Shown: one piece after another, positions 60,201 through 64,000 of the stretch
Layout of the letters: the number at the start of each line of letters is the position of its first letter
Position numbering within the stretch: position 1 is the first letter of the stretch
From: Corallium rubrum
Lineage: Eukaryota; Cnidaria; Anthozoa; Scleralcyonacea; Coralliidae
Direction: 5' to 3'
Length of the DNA: 64,000 bases
Assembly: GCA_964035015.1 (NCBI GenBank)
Contig: OZ036005.1
Span: 5,645,188 to 5,709,187, forward strand
Program-made: the position numbers and the translations under genes
Notes under the pieces: model-generated
Told to the model about the DNA's origin: nothing
What the model saw: the letters and a program-made list of their open reading frames with translations, nothing else
The model's database searches: none

Positions 60201-62798
60201 AATCTGCCCCGTGGATTCACTGATGAGCTACTTGGAACGACGAGGAAGCCATCCTGGTCCTCTTTTCGTGCGGTCCGATGGTTTCCCCTTATCGCGCTCA
60301 TTTCTGACGGAAAAACTTCGCGGTCTTTTAGAAACCGCTGGGATCAAAGGATATTTTGGCAGCCATAGCTTTCGTATTGGTGCAGCTACAACAGCTGCCG
60401 CTGCTGGTGTTCCCGGCCGCTTAATTCAAACGTTAGGACGGTGGACTAGTAATGCGTACCAGTCTTATATTCGGACACCTCGGAACGTTTTAGCTAACGT
60501 GGCCAGACACAGGTGTCAATAAAGATAGGTTGGCAATTCCTTGGTTGTTGTTTCTTGCCTATTATGTCTCCTGTACGAAATTGCATGGGTAGGTGCCTTC
60601 TGAGCCGGTGGCCCAGCCGACAGTGAAGATGGTCAGTGTTGGAGTCAGATTCCATGGCACTCTGCCACGGCATCTCCTTCTTCAAGCATGTGATGTCGTC
60701 GTACATCCTTAGTGCTTGAAGGACTGACCAGTATTGGGAGGTCTGCCTTGGCAGAGTTGTCATGGTGACCTCTTACTGCTTACAATCTTGTCCCGAAGTC
60801 GGGATTGCTCAATTGCTTGCCCCGAAGTCGGAATTGCTCAATTGCTTGCTATGTTGCATTGCTCATTGCTTACGGCTAGATTGCTTAGCCTTGGCCACCT
60901 ATGGCACCTACCTCCAAGCAAGAACGAAGATCTGGCAGTTAAATGTGGTTAAATGTAATTTAAGCAAAGTTAGCTGCCGATGTAGTTAGCCAGCGGACTA
61001 CCCCTTACGATCTTGGGGAGTTCCAAGATCTTGAGGAGGCCCAGGGGCGCACACGCCCAGTTCCCATTTGGCGGGGCTTGTGTCTGTATAGCGTTGCTGC
61101 TATCTTTGCTGGCTTTGCTTGCTAGCCTGTTGCTCAGCTCTCGTGTCTTTTGCATTGGATTGTCGCTTGTTCCCCCACCCTTCCCCCACCCCCTTTCAGG
61201 TAAGTAAGTTAGACTCGTGTTATACGTAATACATATTCCACTGATTATTCAGTGTGACAGGTGCCGGGAGGTCTGCCTTGGCAGAGTTGTCATGGTGACC
61301 TCTTACTGCTTACAATCTTGTCCCGAAGTCGGGATTGCTCAATTGCTTGCCCTGAAGTCGGAATTGCTCAATTGCTTGCTATGTTGCATTGCTCATTGCT
61401 TACGGCTAGATTGCTTAGCCTTGGCCACCTATGGCACCTACCTCCAAGCAAGAACGAAGATCTGGCAGTTAATTAAGTGTAATTTCTGTACACAGGCTTC
61501 TTAAAATAATGAACTTGCAGGCTTCAACTAAGTTAGTTGGAGAAAAATGATGTGCATTATTTTTTCCAAAACAAAGAGTTTGAAGTAGGACTGAGTCATT
61601 GAAACAAAATGGTACTTTTTAAAATAGTATATTGCAAAATGGTATTTTGTAAAATGGTAATTTGCATAATTGTACTTTGCAAAATGGTACATTGCAAAAT
61701 GGTACTTTGCAAAACGGTTACTTTGCAAAATGGTTGCTTTGCAAAATGGTACTTTGCAAAATGGTACTTTGCCAAATGGTACTTTGCAAAATGGTTACTT
61801 TGCAAAATGGTACTTTGCAAAATGGTACTTTGCAAAATGGTACTTTGCAAAATGGTACTTTGCAAAATGGTACTTTGCAAAATGGTACTTTGCAAAATGG
61901 TACATTGCAAAATGGTACTTTGCAAAATGGTACTTTGCAAAATGGTACATTGCAAAATGGTACATTGCAAAATGGTACATTGCAAAATGGTACATTGCAA
62001 AATGGTACATTGCAAAATGGTACATTGCAAAATGGTACATTGCAAAATGGTACTTTGATAAATGGTACTTTGCAAAATGGTACTTTGATAAAGCATGGTG
62101 CTTTGTGAAATGGTAATTTATAAAACTATACTTTGCAAAATGGTACATTGAAAAATGGTACTTTGCAAAATGGTACATTGCAAATGGTGCTTTACAAAAT
62201 GCGGGTACGTTGCAAAATGGTACTTTGATAAATGGTACTTTACAAAATAATACTTTGCAAAATGGTATTTTGATAAAGCATGGTGCTTTGTGAAATGGTA
62301 ATTTATAAAACTGTACTTTGCAAAATGGTGCATTGCAAAATAGTACTTCTGCAAAATGGTACATTGTGAAATGGTGGCTTGTGTTACAGCCCTGACTCGG
62401 TACAATTGTGAAGCGCCAAACAAGCAATTTTCTGGGTCACTTACAACGTTATAGGTGAATTTCAGGGTATTGTGCGTGCATCATTTTGCAATGGAATTGG
62501 CGGGCTCCCCACAAAGTAAGCAATTATGTCAAACAGACTTGCTAGCGAGCCAACAACAGCAGAATAACAGTGTTAAACAGCCAGAAACTGTATCTATACT
62601 TTGTTTATTTTAAACAGTATGTTTACTTTTATAAGTGGAGCTTGCCAGTTTTTTTTGAAAAATGATGCGCGCGCAATACCCTGAAACTCGCCTTTTTAGA
62701 ACAATGTTAATGCGTTTGTTTCTTGCAGTCTCGATTTCTAGCTCATGATACTGGTGATGAATTTCCAGAAAATGACACTACTTGGCTTGAGGATGAAG
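54177..62798 (+). CDS. C2orf81-like gene, 5' part (110 codons, runs off the window)
   Basis: Exons join(54177..54274, 55389..55551, 62729..62798), all GT-AG; frame continues past 62798 with phase 1. The protein starts MSKSRNEKKPPVQPAPVPAT, then NDIIPGKFNENQWNSM, a helical stretch (QDFVLDIVDEIVDCTIK) and SRFLAHDTGDEFPEN with TTWLEDE. This order matches human C2orf81 (DUF4639): DIVPG...W, a helical block, then RFLARDEGE and TWGEDEE. Its molecular function is not established. Intron 2 is 7.2 kb because of a retrotransposon and a minisatellite. No later exon was recognised in 62,800-64,000. Confidence 0.8.
54475..54670. mobile_element. Palindromic MITE in intron 1
   Basis: Ends ACATAAATGTCTGGGG and CCCCGGGCATTTATGT; inner ATTTCAAAAACTGAA and AATATAAAGTGCAC are inverted, with a (GA)n run at the centre. 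Confidence 0.82.
54812..54958. mobile_element. Short MITE in intron 1
   Basis: Inverted ends CAATAGACCTTTCTGCATGA and GTCATGCGGAAAGGTCTATTG; inner GATTGGCTC / AGCCAATC. Confidence 0.78.
55389..55551 (+). CDS. C2orf81-like exon 2
   Basis: Encodes NSMIEQETGQDFVLDIV to AAKDLLLQIIE, ends in phase 0. Donor GTACTT lies 23 bp before the left end of the inserted retrotransposon. Confidence 0.83.
55575..55809 (+). repeat. Split direct repeat A1
   Basis: 235 bp, TTAAATGTGGTTAAATG to GTCGCTTGTTCC; same length as A2 with two mismatches (CGCACGGTTCC against CGCCCAGTTCC). Confidence 0.93.
55834..57200 (+). pseudogene. Gag of the Ngaro-like element, frameshifted
   Basis: The first part (55834-56586) is Ser/Pro/Thr-rich. 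The conserved part continues in another frame (about 56505-57200) with QPFVFGPGYTPVPYKTVS, LLLDGRLVLTGSSKKPRREI, HRWKDLT and ILRTFRQFQGKAW. It ends in a zinc-binding region with C, C, C, H, C, C, H and C spaced over CTSWNRGLCVARSNQCRFKH and CLICSANHRSSEC. One frame change near 56500 joins the two in comparison with an intact gag. Stop at 57198-57200. Confidence 0.82.
57201..58499 (+). other. Non-coding or decayed middle of the Ngaro-like element
   Basis: A-rich run (57450-57485), C and A homopolymers at 58150-58199, no ORF with recognised motifs. GTTAACG-like and CCGG-rich patches only. Confidence 0.55.
58500..59845 (+). pseudogene. Reverse transcriptase-RNase H of the Ngaro-like element, frameshifted
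   Basis: RT fragments in order: SNLHVSSFGVIPKSGQPGKW; then VAKFDVQSAYRKVAISP (catalytic Asp) and LPFGLRSAPLIF; after a frame change near 58905 the YLDD box (LDDYITAGPP) and PGKTVGPTT, LGIELDS. Another change near 59115 leads to LESLIGTLHHACLVVWPGRT and LRRMI, and another near 59330 leads to the RNase H-like part with SDAAGAVGYGALY, IAYKELFPVVVAAHLWG, YLDNVSIVYVLN and HLSGRENRVADARSR. The stop is at 59843-59845. At least three frame changes, so no full protein can be made. Confidence 0.87.
59869..60522 (+). pseudogene. Tyrosine recombinase of the Ngaro-like element, internally deleted
   Basis: 217 codons, open throughout. The N-terminal part (LAPSTRKTYSSVQRL, EEWTLCLFATNLA) is followed at once by VGDVTVDRR and KASKTGPFRKGC. 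The central ~100 residues, with the first catalytic Arg box, are missing compared with related recombinases (~310-330 aa). The later motifs are present: HSFRIGAAT (HxxR), LGRWTSNAY and the Tyr in YQSYIRTP. In frame but expected to be inactive. Confidence 0.85.
60736..60942 (+). repeat. Split direct repeat B1
   Basis: 207 bp, GGGAGGTCTGCCTTGGCAG to CTGGCAGTTAA; overlaps the start of A2 by TTAA. Contains its own short internal duplication (CCCGAAGTCGG(G/A)ATTGCTC). Confidence 0.93.
60939..61173 (+). repeat. Split direct repeat A2
   Basis: 235-bp match to A1. The B1-A2 junction CTGGCAGTTAAATGTGG shows how A and B join in a circular intermediate. Confidence 0.93.
61266..61472 (+). repeat. Split direct repeat B2
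   Basis: Matches B1 with one mismatch and ends the element at ...CTGGCAGTTAA. 61174-61265 separates it from A2. Confidence 0.93.
61605..62370. repeat. Minisatellite (TTGCAAAATGGTAC)n
   Basis: 14-bp unit repeated ~30 times almost perfectly from 61680 to 62050, then with variants (TTTGATAAATGGTAC). Blocks from ~62090 to ~62300 are duplicated at higher order (AAGCATGGTGCTTTGTGAAA at 62092 and 62277). ORFs on both strands are artefacts. Confidence 0.96.
62371..62728 (+). other. End of C2orf81-like intron 2
   Basis: No element or RNA recognised. Inverted pair GGGTATTGTGCGTGCATCATTT / AATGATGCGCGCGCAATACCC at about 62465 and 62662 suggests another MITE. Confidence 0.5.
62729..62798 (+). CDS. C2orf81-like exon 3
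   Basis: Encodes SRFLAHDTGDEFPENDTTW and LEDE plus one base; acceptor TCTTGCAG, donor GTAGGA. Confidence 0.8.
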
Positions 62799-62818
62799 GT
62801 AGGACTAGCTCAAAACTA

Positions 62819-63252
62819 AGGCCCTGTTTACATCAAGTGGATTGAGTGTTCAAGTCAAATCTCGCATGTTGTTTCTCTTTGTTGTGTTTACATGAAGAAG
62901 ATTGAAAGTTTTCGATCTGATCGAAACGAATGGCTGAAGTCAATCCACGCAGTGGAGTGGATTGACTTGAGATTCAAGCAAGGATCGACTTGAATTTCTC
63001 CAATCTGAATCAGATTATCTAATTCATCTAAACACGGTTTGACTTGAAAATGACTTGATACGTACGAGTGAAGTTAGTTTGTCTTGTGCTAAATGGCAGA
63101 CATTGAGGGAAGCACAGAAAATAGTGTTCCAAAACCGAGAACAGAGTTCCAAGGAGATCGGATTCTCTATGTAAACATGTGCCCGGATTGACTTCACTCG
63201 CCTTTTTTCGATCCGATTGAACTGTCAATCCACTTCATGTGAACAGGACCTA
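62819..63252. mobile_element. MITE, GGCCCTGTTTACAT ends
   Basis: Ends AGGCCCTGTTTACATCAAGT and ACTTCATGTGAACAGGACCT; GTCAATCCAC and GATCGAAA words are inverted inside. Confidence 0.8.
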
Positions 63253-63440
63253 AGCCAGGCATACACTAGAGAAAATTTCCAAAACAAGTTATACCGAAAC
63301 ACGGTTTCAGAAACAAAAGTTTGCAGTGTATGTTGAAAAGTTTCCAAAACCATTTGTTTCAGAAACCAAGTTTCCTGATTAGAACACTGTTCTATTTTTT
63401 GAAACAAGTTTCGGAAACTTTTTCGAAAATGTCTTTGCAG
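63253..63440. mobile_element. MITE, GGCATACACT family, truncated copy
   Basis: Begins CCAGGCATACACTAGAG and follows 10798-11010 in reverse; the far terminus is missing after TTTTTCGAAAATG. Confidence 0.75.
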
Positions 63441-63597
63441 CGATAGTTGCATTGTTCTTTGGATTGTTAGCCAATCCAATTTATCATACGGGAGACTACT
63501 TCATGTATGCTTATTATTTTGTCCTGGTGCAAGTCATGCTACTTCTTTGGCCTTTTTAGAGTTTTCTTTTTCCATAAAAATTTGTTGATCAGAGCAG

Positions 63598-63725
63598 TTG
63601 TATAATAATATCTTATAAGATGTTTTGGTGTGTAGTATCGCTGTATATTTTTACTCGTTTGTATTTTGACTCAGGTAAAAATATACAGCGATACTACACA
63701 CCAAAACATCTAATAAGATATATCT
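63598..63725. mobile_element. Palindromic MITE
   Basis: Arms with AAGATGTTTTGGTGTGTAGT and ATCGCTGTATATTTTTAC inverted around a 25-bp loop. Confidence 0.85.
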
Positions 63726-64000
63726 ATTTCGCGAGCTAGAACTCCAAGTTCGAGAATACTTTTATAGGTAATTATTTACATTTGTGTTATCAGTATTTGG
63801 TACAATATGGGAATTTCTTATAAACTTTCACACATACAAATTGTGTTAGCTTTTGCTGGCTGATTATGTTTTAGCTAATCACAACATTTCTCCTCATACA
63901 CATATTTCGATTGGCTAACACTGATCACATGTTGTTAGAGAAACGGCGTCCTCGCCGGCATGTCGGCGTCAGACGTTTCCATAAAAAAATCGTAGGTCGG
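63726..64000. other. No gene seen at the window end
   Basis: Inside the continuing C2orf81-like intron. Short inverted words (CAACATTTC, GATTGGCTAACAC / TTAGCTAATCAC) hint at another MITE cut by the window. Confidence 0.4.

Larger units (their letters stand above)
55575..61472 (+). mobile_element. Ngaro-type tyrosine-recombinase retrotransposon, defective
   Basis: 5.9 kb in intron 2 of the C2orf81-like gene, same strand. Order: A1 (55575-55809), gag, reverse transcriptase-RNase H, tyrosine recombinase, B1 (60736-60942), A2 (60939-61173), B2 (61266-61472). Split direct repeats of this kind mark the Ngaro/PAT-like branch of DIRS-related elements. No target duplication is expected or seen. A1/A2 differ at 2 sites and B1/B2 at 1, but gag and pol carry frameshifts and the recombinase has lost an internal part. 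Confidence 0.9.

Noticed and set aside
61596..62427. Several 100-210-codon ORFs on both strands
   Set aside because: Products of the 14-bp minisatellite (periodic LQNGT, FAKWY and KYHFA peptides).

Overview
The window looks like nuclear DNA of an invertebrate animal, most likely an anthozoan cnidarian such as a coral or sea anemone. This is inferred from AT-rich sequence, small exons in long introns, GT-AG splice sites and the mix of repeats. No organelle or bacterial signature is seen. Three host protein genes can be read; nearly everything else is mobile DNA and its debris.

Layout. Positions 1-14.7 kb hold no recognisable host gene, only transposons. The most notable is a 4.8 kb element (1620-6442) with very long inverted repeats, a 6-bp target duplication and one 185-codon ORF; it may be a small relative of Polintons. 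From 14,765 to 41,923 (+) runs a complete 12-exon gene for the catalytic subunit of calcineurin (485 aa). Its introns carry many hAT-like and other inverted-repeat elements. Intron 9 holds a nested set: an old dispersed repeat, broken by a tRNA-derived SINE, which is broken by a young Ty3/mag-like LTR retrotransposon with identical LTRs and an intact 1311-codon ORF. A hAT deletion derivative sits in the same old repeat. Intron 11 holds a hAT-like element inside another, the inner one containing a 5S-rRNA-derived SINE.

From 42 to 49 kb there are more MITEs, a truncated non-LTR retrotransposon and an 880-bp compound microsatellite. At 49,203-52,674 (-) lies a two-exon gene for a 633-aa protein with a Crypton-type tyrosine-recombinase-derived domain (DUF3504), the family that gave QRICH1, KIAA1958 and ZMYM2/3/4. 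Divergent from it, starting at 54,177 (+), is the 5' part of a gene resembling human C2orf81. Its second intron (55,552-62,728) contains a 5.9 kb tyrosine-recombinase retrotransposon with Ngaro-type split direct repeats (A1 - body - B1 - A2 - B2), inserted 23 bp past a splice donor, and a 14-bp minisatellite.

The three host genes show no sign of acting together. The window's strongest story is layered transposition: several insertions can be checked against an uninterrupted repeat copy elsewhere in the same window, which fixes element ends and relative order without a reference genome. All statements come from reading the sequence by eye; no alignments or database searches were run.
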